From a virus: DNA of 39,250 bases. Below are positions 15,362 through 23,070 of the stretch, one piece after another. Location of the stretch: positions 1 to 39,250 of IMG/VR virus record IMGVR_UViG_3300025687_000119. One strand, given 5' to 3'. The notes beneath the pieces were generated by a model, which saw only the letters and a list, made by a program, of their open reading frames with translations, was not told the origin of the DNA and ran no database searches. Made by a program: the position numbers and the translations under genes. Each line of letters begins with the position of its first letter. The stretch's first letter is position 1.

Positions 15362-16316
15362 GACTAGGTACCCGATTTATATTCTGTCAAAGGGTCGATG
15401 GAAACAGCGTATGACTATGCGTGCTTTAGATCGAATGGGTGTGACATCTTATAAAATTGCTATCGAGCCGCAGGAATATGATAACTATGCTGAGACTTGT
15501 GGTGAAGATAAATTGCTTGTATTGCCATTCAGCAATCATGGTAAGGGATCGGGCCCCGCTCGTAATTGGTGCTGGGAGCACTCAATATCTGAGGGCCACG
15601 AGCGTCACTGGTTAATGGATGACAATATCTATGAGTTCTGGCGCTTGCACAAAAACAGGCGATATCGTGTTCGACGCGGCTCTGGTATCTTTCGTGCAAC
15701 TGAAGATTTTGTTGATCGCTATGAAAATATTGCACTGACTGGTTTTCAATACAAGTTTTTTTGTGTTGATGATTATCCATATCCGCCATATATCTTAAAC
15801 TCACGCATCATGTCTTGTTTTTTGATTCAAAATAAAATTGAGCACAGATGGCGTGGTCGGTACAATGAGGATGTAGACCTGTCCATTCGAGTATTAAAAG
15901 ATGGTTTGTGTACTTGTCTGATCTATGCATTCCTGCAGGGTAAAGCCAGAACTGGTACTGTAAAGGGTGGTAACACGACTGAAGTTTATAATAACTATGA
16001 GGAAGATGCATCGCTGAGAAAGTCACAGATGCTTGTTGAGATGCATCCCGATGTTGTCACTCTTGTTGAGAGGTATGGTCGAGTTCACCACCATGTTGAT
16101 CTTGATGCGATCAAGACTAAAGATGGTCAGCCAGCAAGACAAAATGCTTTAATTTTAAAGGATGATGTAGAGTTACTAAATAGAGTAGACAACTACGGAA
16201 TGAACTTGTATCGAGGTGTGGATGACAACATGGATAACTATCCGATCACAGATAACTCGATCATCGATAAAAGTTTTTCTGAAAATAAATTTCCATTAGG
16301 AAGGAAAGAGTTTTGA
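15351..16316 (+). CDS. TET-associated-type glycosyltransferase (TAGT-like) 1
   Basis: A 321-residue protein (ATG 15351; ATG 15345 would add two residues). It shows the features I associate with the TET/JBP-associated glycosyltransferase family: a YPIYILSKGRW start, IEPQEYDNY, a NHGKGSGPARNWCWEHS loop, the acidic HWLMDDNIYEF motif, NEDVDLSIRVL, and KGGNTTE. The DDN and ED pairs are likely metal/nucleotide-sugar and catalytic residues of a GT-A-like fold. Established members add sugars to oxidised bases in phage DNA. A second paralogue lies 0.8 kb downstream with an epimerase between them. No TET/JBP dioxygenase is in the window, so the acceptor base is open. Confidence 0.75.
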   Translation: MNFETRYPIYILSKGRWKQRMTMRALDRMGVTSYKIAIEPQEYDNYAETCGEDKLLVLPFSNHGKGSGPARNWCWEHSISEGHERHWLMDDNIYEFWRLHKNRRYRVRRGSGIFRATEDFVDRYENIALTGFQYKFFCVDDYPYPPYILNSRIMSCFLIQNKIEHRWRGRYNEDVDLSIRVLKDGLCTCLIYAFLQGKARTGTVKGGNTTEVYNNYEEDASLRKSQMLVEMHPDVVTLVERYGRVHHHVDLDAIKTKDGQPARQNALILKDDVELLNRVDNYGMNLYRGVDDNMDNYPITDNSIIDKSFSENKFPLGRKEF

Positions 16317-17164
16317 AAGTATTAGTGACTGGTGGTGCTGGTTTTGTTGGCTCACATCTATGTGAGAGATTGGTAAATCAAGGCCACGATGTAACTTCTA
16401 TAGATAACTACTTTACGGGATCTGAAAATAATCATGTGCAAGGTGTCTGGTACAAAAATCTTGACACGAGAGATGTATCAGATTTACCTGCTGATTTTGA
16501 TATTGTTTATCACTTGGGTGAATACTCTAGAGTCGAACAGTCATTCGATGATTTTGATAAAGTTTGGGAATACAATAAAATTGGTACTAAATGTATTCTC
16601 GACTTTGTTAAAAAGTGTGATGCAAAACTTGTGTATGCTGGATCAAGCACAAAATTTACAAACGAGCATTTGGGATACATAAAAAGTCCTTATACCTGGT
16701 CAAAAGAGACTAACACAGAATTTGTAAAATTATTTTGTGAGTGGAATTCTATTGACTATGCCATCACATATTTTTATAATGTATATGGACCTAGAGAAAT
16801 TGAAAATGGACCATATGCTACTCTAATTGCAATGTTCATTAATAAAGTAAAAAATGGTGAACCTCTCACGATCGTTCAACCAGGTACACAGAAAAGAAAC
16901 TTTACTCATATTGATGATATTATAGATGGACTTATTCTTGTTGGAAAAGAGGGGTATGGAGACGAATACGGCATTGGGTGCGATGATTCATATACAATTA
17001 TCGATGTTGCAGCAATGTTCGGGATCAATACAAAGATCGAGATGCTACCTCAAAGAAAAGGTAATAGGATGTCAGCAAAAGTAGTAACGGATCGAACACG
17101 TGCTCTTGGATGGTCATCTAAACGGAATTTAAAGGATTATATTAGTGCTAGAACAGCAAGCTGA
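16313..17164 (+). CDS. Nucleotide-sugar epimerase/dehydratase (extended SDR)
   Basis: A 283-residue Rossmann enzyme of the GalE/WcaG type. GGAGFVG at 7-13 binds NAD, YHLGEYSRV (66-74) is the usual second region, the catalytic triad is Ser111/112 with Tyr127-x3-Lys131 (YTWSK), and YNVYGPRE follows. It is shorter than typical GalE (about 330 residues), mainly at the C-terminus. It probably makes or interconverts the NDP-sugar used by the flanking glycosyltransferases. The start is TTG after GGAAGGAAAG, overlapping the preceding stop. It is AT-rich compared with the replication genes. Confidence 0.9.
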   Translation: MKVLVTGGAGFVGSHLCERLVNQGHDVTSIDNYFTGSENNHVQGVWYKNLDTRDVSDLPADFDIVYHLGEYSRVEQSFDDFDKVWEYNKIGTKCILDFVKKCDAKLVYAGSSTKFTNEHLGYIKSPYTWSKETNTEFVKLFCEWNSIDYAITYFYNVYGPREIENGPYATLIAMFINKVKNGEPLTIVQPGTQKRNFTHIDDIIDGLILVGKEGYGDEYGIGCDDSYTIIDVAAMFGINTKIEMLPQRKGNRMSAKVVTDRTRALGWSSKRNLKDYISARTAS

Positions 17165-17993
17165 AACTTTGCTTCACGATATAGACAATATAACTGGATC
17201 AGTAAAGTATCCAGTATATGTTCCGTCTCGTGGTCGAGCTGATGTTTCTTTAACTACACGTGAGTTGAAAAATAGTGGTATTTCCTTTTATGTTGTTGTT
17301 GAGCCACAAGAATATGAAAAGTACTTAGAGAACTATGATATCTCATCTGTTCTAAAAATGGATCATAATAACCGTGGTATATCGTATGTAAGAAATTATT
17401 GTAAACAACATTCCATTGAAAATGGTGCAAAATTTCATTGGCAGTTTGATGATAACATTACATCTTTTAGATATAGAGCACCAACAAAGAATGTAAAATG
17501 TGAAGCTTTTAAGTGTATTATAGCTTGTGAGTCTATTTGTGATTCTTATGAGAATATCGGCATTGCTGGCATGTCACATACTATGTTTGCATTTTCTAGA
17601 AGTAATCATGTTGGAATCAATCAGCAAGTATATAGTGGTGTACTGGTAAACAATGATCTTGATATCTGGTGGCGTGATGATGTTATTGAAGACACAGACT
17701 ATTCCCTACAAGTTCTTGATACTAAATACTACTGCACTCTATTGTTCAATAAGTTCTTAATTGACAAAGCAGCAACCATGACTATCAAGGGTGGTAATAC
17801 AGACACATCTCATGCCGGTGATAATAGAATGAAGCGCTCTTTAAAACTGCAAGAATATTGGCCGCAAGCTAATTTTCAAATCACAAATCAATATGGAAGA
17901 ACAAAGATCAAGCCGTCGAACATCTGGAAAAGTTTTGTTCACGGACCGATTCCCAAGTCTTTTAATTCACCCCTTATGGAGTTCTTAAAGTGA
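17145..17993 (+). CDS. TET-associated-type glycosyltransferase (TAGT-like) 2
   Basis: A 282-residue paralogue of the 15351 product: YPVYVPSRGRA, VEPQEYEKY, NNRGISYVRNYC, HWQFDDNITSF, EDTDYSLQVL and KGGNTD occur in the same order. The start is GTG 17145 with AAAGGA eight bases upstream, 20 bases inside the epimerase gene. Sequence divergence from the first copy is high, so the two probably differ in acceptor or donor, for example adding a first and a second sugar; this is inference. No transmembrane segment, consistent with a cytosolic DNA-modifying enzyme. Confidence 0.75.
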   Translation: MLEQQAETLLHDIDNITGSVKYPVYVPSRGRADVSLTTRELKNSGISFYVVVEPQEYEKYLENYDISSVLKMDHNNRGISYVRNYCKQHSIENGAKFHWQFDDNITSFRYRAPTKNVKCEAFKCIIACESICDSYENIGIAGMSHTMFAFSRSNHVGINQQVYSGVLVNNDLDIWWRDDVIEDTDYSLQVLDTKYYCTLLFNKFLIDKAATMTIKGGNTDTSHAGDNRMKRSLKLQEYWPQANFQITNQYGRTKIKPSNIWKSFVHGPIPKSFNSPLMEFLK

Positions 17994-18262
17994 TGTATAA
18001 ATATAATGAAGGCGATCTTATTGCCGAAATAAAAGACTATATTGATGGTACCTACGGTGAACACTACTCCACAAACAATTACCAAGCAACTGAGTTCATC
18101 ATTGACGGTGGTCATGGTGAGGGCTTTTGTATTGGTAACATCATGAAGTATGCACAAAGGTACGGCAAGAAAAATGGATATAACCGAAAGGATCTTATGA
18201 AGATTATACACTATGCAATAATTGCAATGTATAATCATGATCTATACCATGAGGAGAAGTAG
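17990..18262 (+). CDS. DUF3310 protein
   Basis: A 90-residue protein (GTG 17990, or ATG 17993 directly after it). It has the DUF3310 pattern: NNYQATEFII, FCIGNIMKYAQRYGKK and DLMKIIHYAI. This small helical family is common in phages, often near nucleotide-metabolism genes, and is sometimes labelled nucleotide kinase without good evidence. The function is unknown. A TATAAATA string at 17996-18003 lies inside its first codons and is treated as chance. The gene overlaps the stop of the second glycosyltransferase, so it belongs to the same operon. Confidence 0.75.
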   Translation: MMYKYNEGDLIAEIKDYIDGTYGEHYSTNNYQATEFIIDGGHGEGFCIGNIMKYAQRYGKKNGYNRKDLMKIIHYAIIAMYNHDLYHEEK

Positions 18263-19108
18263 ATGCCTGAAATTGAGATTTCGGTAGAGGAACTAAGAAA
18301 AAGAAAATTATTTGTTGCCACTCCCATGTATGGTGGGATGTGTGGAGGTCAGTACACCAAATCCTGTGTAGACCTTGCAAAGCTTTGTGCACATTATCAG
18401 GTTGAAGTTGACTTCTTTTATCTGTTCAATGAGTCACTTATTACACGAGCGAGAAACTATTGCGTGGATGAGTTTTTAAGAAACGAAAAATATACTCACT
18501 TGATGTTTATTGACTCAGATATTGGGTTCAATCCAAATGATGTATTAACACTGACAGCTCTAGCGGATCCAGAAGGTGATAAAGACATTATCTGCGGACC
18601 TTACCCAAAGAAAACTATCTCTTGGGAAAAGATCAAGATGGCAGTTGACAAGGGGTTTGCGGATCAAAACCCACAGAAACTATCAAACTATGTTGGTGAC
18701 TATGTTTTTAATCCAGCGAATGGTGTAAATGAGATTCCACTAGATCAGCCAGTCGAAGTTCTCGAAGGTGGTACTGGATTCATGATGATCCAGCGCAAGA
18801 CATTTGAAAAGTTCGAAGAAAAATATCCAGAACTAAAATACACACCAGATCATGTGAGATCAGAAAATTTCGACGGTTCACGACAGATCATGTGTTATTT
18901 TGATGCTCTGATTGATGAGGAGTCTAATCGCTATCTTTCGGAGGACTACATGTTCTGTCAGTGGTCAAGAAGGATTGGTCTCAAAGTCTGGATGTGCCCG
19001 TGGATGAATATGTCACACACCGGATCTTATGTGTTTGGTGGAAGCTTGATTGATCTCGCAAATATCGGAGCCGCCGCTACTGCTGATGTAAATCAAAAAC
19101 TAAAATGA
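18263..19108 (+). CDS. Glycosyltransferase, GT-A fold, phage type
   Basis: A 281-residue protein. FVATPMYGGM at the first strand, ESLITRARNYCVDEFL, and FIDSDIGF (82-89) with a D-S-D metal/nucleotide-sugar motif mark a GT-A glycosyltransferase. EGGTGFMMIQRKTF, SEDYMFCQW with the candidate catalytic acids, and MSHTGSYVF at the end complete the pattern. It is the third glycosyltransferase in 4 kb and closes the operon before gene 45. DNA-base glycosylation fits the neighbours; glycosylation of virion or host surface is an alternative. Confidence 0.8.
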   Translation: MPEIEISVEELRKRKLFVATPMYGGMCGGQYTKSCVDLAKLCAHYQVEVDFFYLFNESLITRARNYCVDEFLRNEKYTHLMFIDSDIGFNPNDVLTLTALADPEGDKDIICGPYPKKTISWEKIKMAVDKGFADQNPQKLSNYVGDYVFNPANGVNEIPLDQPVEVLEGGTGFMMIQRKTFEKFEEKYPELKYTPDHVRSENFDGSRQIMCYFDALIDEESNRYLSEDYMFCQWSRRIGLKVWMCPWMNMSHTGSYVFGGSLIDLANIGAAATADVNQKLK

Positions 19109-19117
19109 GTATTTTTG

Positions 19118-19146
19118 TTTACTTAAGCTACTATGTGTGATATTAT
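19118..19146 (+). promoter_or_regulatory. Sigma-70-like promoter for clamp gene 45
   Basis: TTTACT (19118-19123), 17-base spacer, TATTAT (19141-19146). The following leader of about 40 bases carries TATGAGGATAAG before the ATG of gene 45. It probably drives 45-44-cupin-cytidylyltransferase-62-regA. Confidence 0.65.
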
Positions 19147-19191
19147 TATTGAGTTAACTACTAAATTTTGTCATTTATATGAGGATAAGAA

Positions 19192-19842
19192 ATGAACATC
19201 TCTCAAAACACTCTTTCTGTTCTGAAGAGTTTTACTTCAATTAATCCATCTTTGTATGTCAATTCTGGAAACGTTGTGAAAACGATCTCTCCACAAAAGA
19301 CTATTATTGCTCGAGCAGAGGTCGATGATTCTTTTGAAACACCATTCGGAATTTATGATCTGAATCAGTTTCTCAGTACCGTAAGTATTTTCGAGTCACC
19401 TGATTTTGATTTTGGTGATCGTTCTGTCGAGATCAAGAATGGTGTGTCATCAGTCACCTACGGTTATGCTGATGCTAACATGATTATGCAGGCCCCAGAA
19501 AAAGATCTTGATCTGCCTGATATTGTCGTTGAATTTGAACTTAAAGATGATGTGTTCAAGAAAACAATGGCTGCGGCAAGTGTTCTTCAACTTCCAAATT
19601 GGTCGGTGATTGGTTCAGGCGGTGATGTAACTCTAGTTGTTGGTAACTCTAAAGATGAATCATCCAATACTTTCCGCACTGTGGTCGGTTCAACCGATCT
19701 TGAATTTGATCTGGTGTTTAAGGTCGAAAATCTAAAGTTCATGCCAGCAGACTACACTGTTCGGATTTCTTCGAAGGGCATCAGCCACTTCTCAACTAAT
19801 GGAGGTAAGCTGCAGTACTACATTGCAACGGAAAGCCGGTAA
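19192..19842 (+). CDS. 45: Sliding clamp gp45
   Basis: A 216-residue trimeric DNA polymerase processivity clamp (T4 gp45, 228), which is also the moving enhancer of late transcription with gp55. The start MNISQNTLSVLKSFTSINPS and the patterns SVEIKNGVSSVTYGYADAN, FELKDDVFKKTMAAASVLQL and MPADYTVRISSKGISHF match marine T4-like gp45. The order 45-44-62-regA is the T4 replication cassette. It is followed by a short zinc-finger gene. Confidence 0.93.
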   Translation: MNISQNTLSVLKSFTSINPSLYVNSGNVVKTISPQKTIIARAEVDDSFETPFGIYDLNQFLSTVSIFESPDFDFGDRSVEIKNGVSSVTYGYADANMIMQAPEKDLDLPDIVVEFELKDDVFKKTMAAASVLQLPNWSVIGSGGDVTLVVGNSKDESSNTFRTVVGSTDLEFDLVFKVENLKFMPADYTVRISSKGISHFSTNGGKLQYYIATESR

Positions 19843-19849
19843 TAGTAAA

Positions 19850-19981
19850 TTGGTAAAGTGTGAAAAACATCCTGATTATACCGGTTCTAAAAAACCTAGA
19901 ACCAAATGTGAAAAGTGTAAAGAGATCTGGGAAACGGCAGAGCTGCTAAAGATTCCAGATTTTCTGAAACGCAAACCTTAA
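19850..19981 (+). CDS. Small zinc-finger protein
   Basis: A 43-residue protein with one putative zinc site: KCEKHPDYTG then TKCEKCKEIW, giving C-x2-H and C-x2-C ligands, followed by a short helix. The first codon is taken as TTG 19850, eight bases after the gene 45 stop. An in-frame ATG at 19799 lies inside gene 45 and would add 17 residues. Similar tiny zinc proteins occur next to the clamp gene in marine T4-likes. The function is unknown; interaction with the clamp or with RNA is only a possibility. Confidence 0.6.
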   Translation: MVKCEKHPDYTGSKKPRTKCEKCKEIWETAELLKIPDFLKRKP

Positions 19982-19995
19982 CTAAGGATTATATT

Positions 19996-20928
19996 ATGCA
20001 AGAATTGTGGGTAGAGCGATATCGTCCGTCCAAGATCGACGATTGTATTCTTCCAGCAGAGCTTAAGCAAACATTTGTCAACTTCGTGGGCAAAAACTAT
20101 GTGCCAAATCTTCTCCTCACCGGCGGTCCTGGTGTTGGCAAGACTACGGTTGCAAGGGCGATGCTGGAAGAATGCGGCTTTGATTATATCGTAATTAATG
20201 GTTCGATGAATGGTAACATCGATACGCTTCGTGTGGAGATTAAAAACTTTGCATCGACAGTATCTCTTACTGGTGCTCGTAAATATGTAATCCTTGACGA
20301 GGCTGACTATCTAAATCCTCAGTCGACTCAGCCTGCTCTCCGTAATTTTATGGAAGAGTATTCCAAGAACTGTGGATTTATTCTAACATGTAACTTCAAG
20401 AATCGAATCATCGAGCCACTACACTCTCGGTGCTCGGTTATTGAGTTCAAGATTCCGACAAAAGAAAAACCAAATATAGCATCTGGGTTTATGTCTCGGG
20501 TTCAGACAATTCTTAAATCAGAAAATGTGACTTTTGATCCACAGGTGATTGCAGAACTGATTAAAAAGCATTTTCCTGATTGGAGGAGGGTACTTAATGA
20601 ACTACAACGGTATTCTGCTACTGGTAATATTGACACTGGCATTCTTGTCAATCTGGGCGATGACAATTACAAAAAACTCATCTCTTTTTTAAAGGACCGA
20701 AATTTCAAGGAGATGCGTAAATGGGTAGGCCAGAACTCTGATATTGAACAATCGGTGCTTTATAGGAAACTTTATGATACTTCCTCTGAGTACATAAACG
20801 AAAGATCGATACCACAACTCGTTCTTCATATTGCAGACTACTCCTACAAATCTGCTTTCGTTGTAGATCAGGAAGTCAATCTGGTCGCTTGTTTAACTGA
20901 AATTATGACAGACTGTGAGTTCAAATGA
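19996..20928 (+). CDS. 44: Clamp loader large subunit gp44
   Basis: A 310-residue AAA+ ATPase (T4 gp44, 319) that opens and loads gp45 with gp62. Walker A GGPGVGKT is at 43-50, Walker B LDEADYL at 100-106 with sensor I TCN at 131-133, and the HSRC arginine-finger segment at 143-146. The start MQELWVERYRPSKIDDCILP is typical of RFC-like loaders. An AAGGAT ribosome binding site precedes the ATG. The stop overlaps the cupin start (ATGA). Confidence 0.96.
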   Translation: MQELWVERYRPSKIDDCILPAELKQTFVNFVGKNYVPNLLLTGGPGVGKTTVARAMLEECGFDYIVINGSMNGNIDTLRVEIKNFASTVSLTGARKYVILDEADYLNPQSTQPALRNFMEEYSKNCGFILTCNFKNRIIEPLHSRCSVIEFKIPTKEKPNIASGFMSRVQTILKSENVTFDPQVIAELIKKHFPDWRRVLNELQRYSATGNIDTGILVNLGDDNYKKLISFLKDRNFKEMRKWVGQNSDIEQSVLYRKLYDTSSEYINERSIPQLVLHIADYSYKSAFVVDQEVNLVACLTEIMTDCEFK

Positions 20929-21290
20929 TTAGAGAAAATATTAACAAATGGGACGTTGGTAATGTTTTTCCCTTAGTTGAAATCGGCGGTGATATCGTAA
21001 AGCAAGACGATAGATATCTGGTCAAGGATAACAACTTACTAAATAATCTTATCGTTAGTTCAACACGCTTGAATGCAAACAAAAGTACCTCTGGCCACAC
21101 TCATCCAGGGCAGGAAGAAGTATATATGTTCATGGAGGGCAGTGGTATGATGGAACTAGATGAAAAGCATTTTCCCTTCAATGAAGGTGATATGGTTCTT
21201 GTAGAAGACGGTGTATTTCATAGAGTTCATGCTGGAGCAAAGGGGTGCTACTTTGTTTGTGTCTTTGATGGTAAGAGGTCACATCAATGA
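20925..21290 (+). CDS. Cupin-domain protein
   Basis: A 121-residue single-domain cupin. Cupin motif 1 is clear: GHTHPGQEEVYMFMEG with His58, His60 and Glu64 as metal ligands. Motif 2 contributes EGDMVLVEDGVFHRVHAG with His99. Small cupins of this size include sugar-phosphate isomerases and NDP-sugar epimerase relatives. The neighbouring cytidylyltransferase and the upstream epimerase and glycosyltransferases make a sugar-related role likely, but the substrate is unknown. It is wedged between clamp-loader genes 44 and 62 with overlapping stop/start junctions on both sides. Confidence 0.8.
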   Translation: MIRENINKWDVGNVFPLVEIGGDIVKQDDRYLVKDNNLLNNLIVSSTRLNANKSTSGHTHPGQEEVYMFMEGSGMMELDEKHFPFNEGDMVLVEDGVFHRVHAGAKGCYFVCVFDGKRSHQ

Positions 21291-21703
21291 TAGTAGCTCT
21301 TACGGCTTCTACTTTTGATTTACTACACGCTGGGCATATTCAAATGCTCAGAGAAGCCAAAAGCAAGTGTGATTACTTAATATGTGCCTTGCAAACCGAT
21401 CCAACACTGGATAGACCCAAAGAGAAAAACAAGCCCGTACAGTCAATAGTTGAGCGATACATTCAGCTCAGTGCTGTAAAGTATGTCGATGAAATAATTC
21501 CATATTCAACCGAACAAGATCTTGAAGATATTTTAGAGGCTTTTGATTTACAAGTAAGGATCCTTGGTGTAGAATATAGAGATAAGGATTTTACTGGTAG
21601 AGACATATGCAAGCGCCGAGGCATTGATCTGTATTTTAATACTAGAGACCACAGGTTCTCTACTACTGAACTTCGAAAGCGTGTTTGTGATGAATCCATT
21701 TGA
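21287..21703 (+). CDS. Cytidylyltransferase-like nucleotidyltransferase (TagD/HldE type)
   Basis: A 138-residue enzyme. HAGH (14-17) is the HxGH nucleotide-binding motif, followed by GVEYRDKDFTG (94-104) and STTELRKRV (125-133), equivalent to the I-S-S-T-x-x-R motif. Length matches glycerol-3-phosphate cytidylyltransferase and the C-terminal domain of HldE. It would activate a sugar or polyol phosphate as a CDP or ADP derivative, a sensible donor source for the glycosyltransferases at 15-19 kb. It overlaps the cupin stop (ATGA) and the next start lies 14 bases inside its end. Confidence 0.88.
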   Translation: MIVALTASTFDLLHAGHIQMLREAKSKCDYLICALQTDPTLDRPKEKNKPVQSIVERYIQLSAVKYVDEIIPYSTEQDLEDILEAFDLQVRILGVEYRDKDFTGRDICKRRGIDLYFNTRDHRFSTTELRKRVCDESI

Positions 21704-22079
21704 TTATGTGAATGCAATAAATTCTGGTAAGGACATCATGTCAAATACTGATAATGATGAACTAGCCGAAAGGGGATACAACCCATATCTAACCAACCGT
21801 CAGTTCTCATATTTTGAAGATACTGTTCACTATGCCAACGTGATGAATATGTATTCACACCTGGAAAGTAAACTGCAATTTTCATTTTTAATAAATATGA
21901 TTAGGCCCAAAAGGCGATTTGCCAAATGGGCCAAGACTGAACATCACGATGATCTTGAGGCGGTGGTAGAGTATTATGGGTATAGTTATGATAAAGCCAA
22001 ACAGGTCATGGATATTCTGTCTTCTCAACAGATAAAAGAAATAAAAGCAAAGCTTGAGAAGGGTGGTTTGAAAAAATGA
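21690..22079 (+). CDS. 62: Clamp loader small subunit gp62
   Basis: A 129-residue protein beginning MNPFDYVNAINSGKDIM. T4 gp62 has 187 residues; shorter versions are usual in marine T4-likes. The start ATG 21690 overlaps the cytidylyltransferase gene by 14 bases, and an earlier in-frame ATG at 21624 would overlap it by 80 bases. YNPYLTNRQFSYFEDTVHYAN and a helical C-terminus match the family. In T4 the 44 and 62 genes are adjacent and coupled; here two sugar-related genes separate them, which is unusual. The stop overlaps regA (ATGA). Confidence 0.85.
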   Translation: MNPFDYVNAINSGKDIMSNTDNDELAERGYNPYLTNRQFSYFEDTVHYANVMNMYSHLESKLQFSFLINMIRPKRRFAKWAKTEHHDDLEAVVEYYGYSYDKAKQVMDILSSQQIKEIKAKLEKGGLKK

Positions 22080-22486
22080 GTTTCGATATAAACAACCTCG
22101 TCGAGGTGCGTCTGAAAAGCGAGGATGACTTTTTAAAAGTCAGAGAGACTCTCACTCGCATCGGCGTTGCATCTAAAAAAGAACAAATACTTTATCAGTC
22201 ATGCCATATTCTGCACAAGCAGAAAAGGTACTTCATTGTGCACTTCAAGGAGCTATTTGCACTTGACGGTAAACCTTCGAACATGTCAGATTCAGATACT
22301 GCTAGAAGGAACACGATTGCTAATCTGCTGAAGGAGTGGGATCTCGTAGAGATCTTGAGTCCGTCTCAGACTGATAACCCAGTGGCTCCTATCAGTCAGA
22401 TCAAAGTTCTACCATTTAAAGAGAAAAATGACTGGGAGCTGGTGGCGAAGTACAATATCGGCAAGAAAAAAATTATAAGTGATTGA
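22076..22486 (+). CDS. regA: Translational repressor RegA
   Basis: A 136-residue homologue of T4 RegA (122), which binds the start regions of many early phage mRNAs and blocks ribosome loading. Typical segments are SFDINNLVEVRLKSEDDFLK, VRETLTRIGVASKKE, YQSCHILHKQKRYFIVHFKE and LFALDGKP. The extra length is at the C-terminus. It ends the clamp-loader operon. Several early genes here have ATG-proximal transcription starts, which limits the leader RegA could recognise. Confidence 0.95.
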   Translation: MSFDINNLVEVRLKSEDDFLKVRETLTRIGVASKKEQILYQSCHILHKQKRYFIVHFKELFALDGKPSNMSDSDTARRNTIANLLKEWDLVEILSPSQTDNPVAPISQIKVLPFKEKNDWELVAKYNIGKKKIISD

Positions 22487-22517
22487 GTTCTTTACATAAA
22501 AAAAATCAAAAAAACGG

Positions 22518-22546
22518 TTGACATATTATCTTCCACGATATAGAAT
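22518..22546 (+). promoter_or_regulatory. Sigma-70-like promoter, TTGACA-N17-TAGAAT
   Basis: TTGACA (22518-22523), 17-base spacer, TAGAAT (22541-22546), with long A-tracts upstream of the -35 (22497-22514) resembling an UP element. The start is expected near 22553, within TATATGATGA, just before AAGGAG. It drives two small genes and probably the tRNA pair. Confidence 0.8.
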
Positions 22547-22573
22547 GTATATATGATGAATAAGGAGATGAAC

Positions 22574-22786
22574 ATGTGTAGCGAATGGAAGAAATCGGAT
22601 TGGCGCACCACGGAAACGTGGGAGTCTGTTAATTGCTCGAGCGGTGAAGTTCGTATCACTAAGATTGGCGATAGATTCATAGGTCGCGACCCTAACGGCA
22701 TGCTGGTTTCACAGTTTCCTGATACCTGGGAAAACACTGTTCGTATGATGGAATCTTGCTTTACCTGGCACATCAAGGTTGCGTGA
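22574..22786 (+). CDS. Small early-type hypothetical protein
   Basis: A 70-residue protein starting at ATG 22574 with an ideal AAGGAG six bases upstream. In-frame ATGs at 22553, 22556 and 22568 exist; the first two sit at the predicted transcription start and could give a slightly longer, leaderless product. The sequence is Trp-rich (MCSEWKKSDWRTTETW start) with a beta-like core SGEVRITKIGDRFIGRDPNG. Function unknown. The promoter strength and position ahead of tRNAs suggest an early host-takeover gene, which is inference. Confidence 0.6.
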   Translation: MCSEWKKSDWRTTETWESVNCSSGEVRITKIGDRFIGRDPNGMLVSQFPDTWENTVRMMESCFTWHIKVA

Positions 22787-22787
22787 A

Positions 22788-22985
22788 ATGGGTGACATTA
22801 TCAAAATCCGTGGCTTGACACGACATGGTAAGAACCGTGTTCGTGAGCACGGTGAGATGTGGGAAGTGACTGACTGGAAGTCACCACTGCGTCCTGGTGA
22901 ACAATCAATCCGCTCGCTTAAAACTGGTGAAGAGCGTTGGCTCGATTCAGAAAATTTTGAAATCGTTTTACCAGAAAGGTTTTGA
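22788..22985 (+). CDS. Small early-type hypothetical protein
   Basis: A 65-residue basic protein beginning MGDIIKIRGLTRHGKNRVRE, one base after the previous stop; a TTG at 22779 in the same frame would add three residues. The repeated G-E-x-W strands (HGEMWEVTDW, GEERWLDSENFEIV) suggest a small SH3-like or beta-barrel fold. I recognise no family. It is coupled to the upstream gene and ends five bases before tRNA-Asn, so transcripts probably run into the tRNAs. Confidence 0.6.
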   Translation: MGDIIKIRGLTRHGKNRVREHGEMWEVTDWKSPLRPGEQSIRSLKTGEERWLDSENFEIVLPERF

Positions 22986-22990
22986 ATTAT

Positions 22991-23065
22991 TCCTCAGTAG
23001 CTCAGTGGTAGAGCTGACGGCTGTTAATCGTCCGGTCGGTGGTTCGAATCCATCCTGAGGAGCCA
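22991..23065 (+). tRNA. tRNA-Asn (GTT)
   Basis: Complete cloverleaf of 75 bases with encoded CCA. The acceptor stem pairs 22991-22997 with 23055-23061, the D stem is GCTC/GAGC, the anticodon stem 23016-23020 with 23028-23032 encloses CTGTTAA (anticodon 23023-23025), and the T arm has TTCGAAT. It reads AAC and AAU. Confidence 0.95.
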
Positions 23066-23070
23066 AATTT

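Noticed and set aside
17996-18003. TATAAATA resembling a late promoter
   Set aside because: It is formed by the first codons (Tyr-Lys-Tyr) of the DUF3310 gene inside an early-type operon. The next genes are not late functions.
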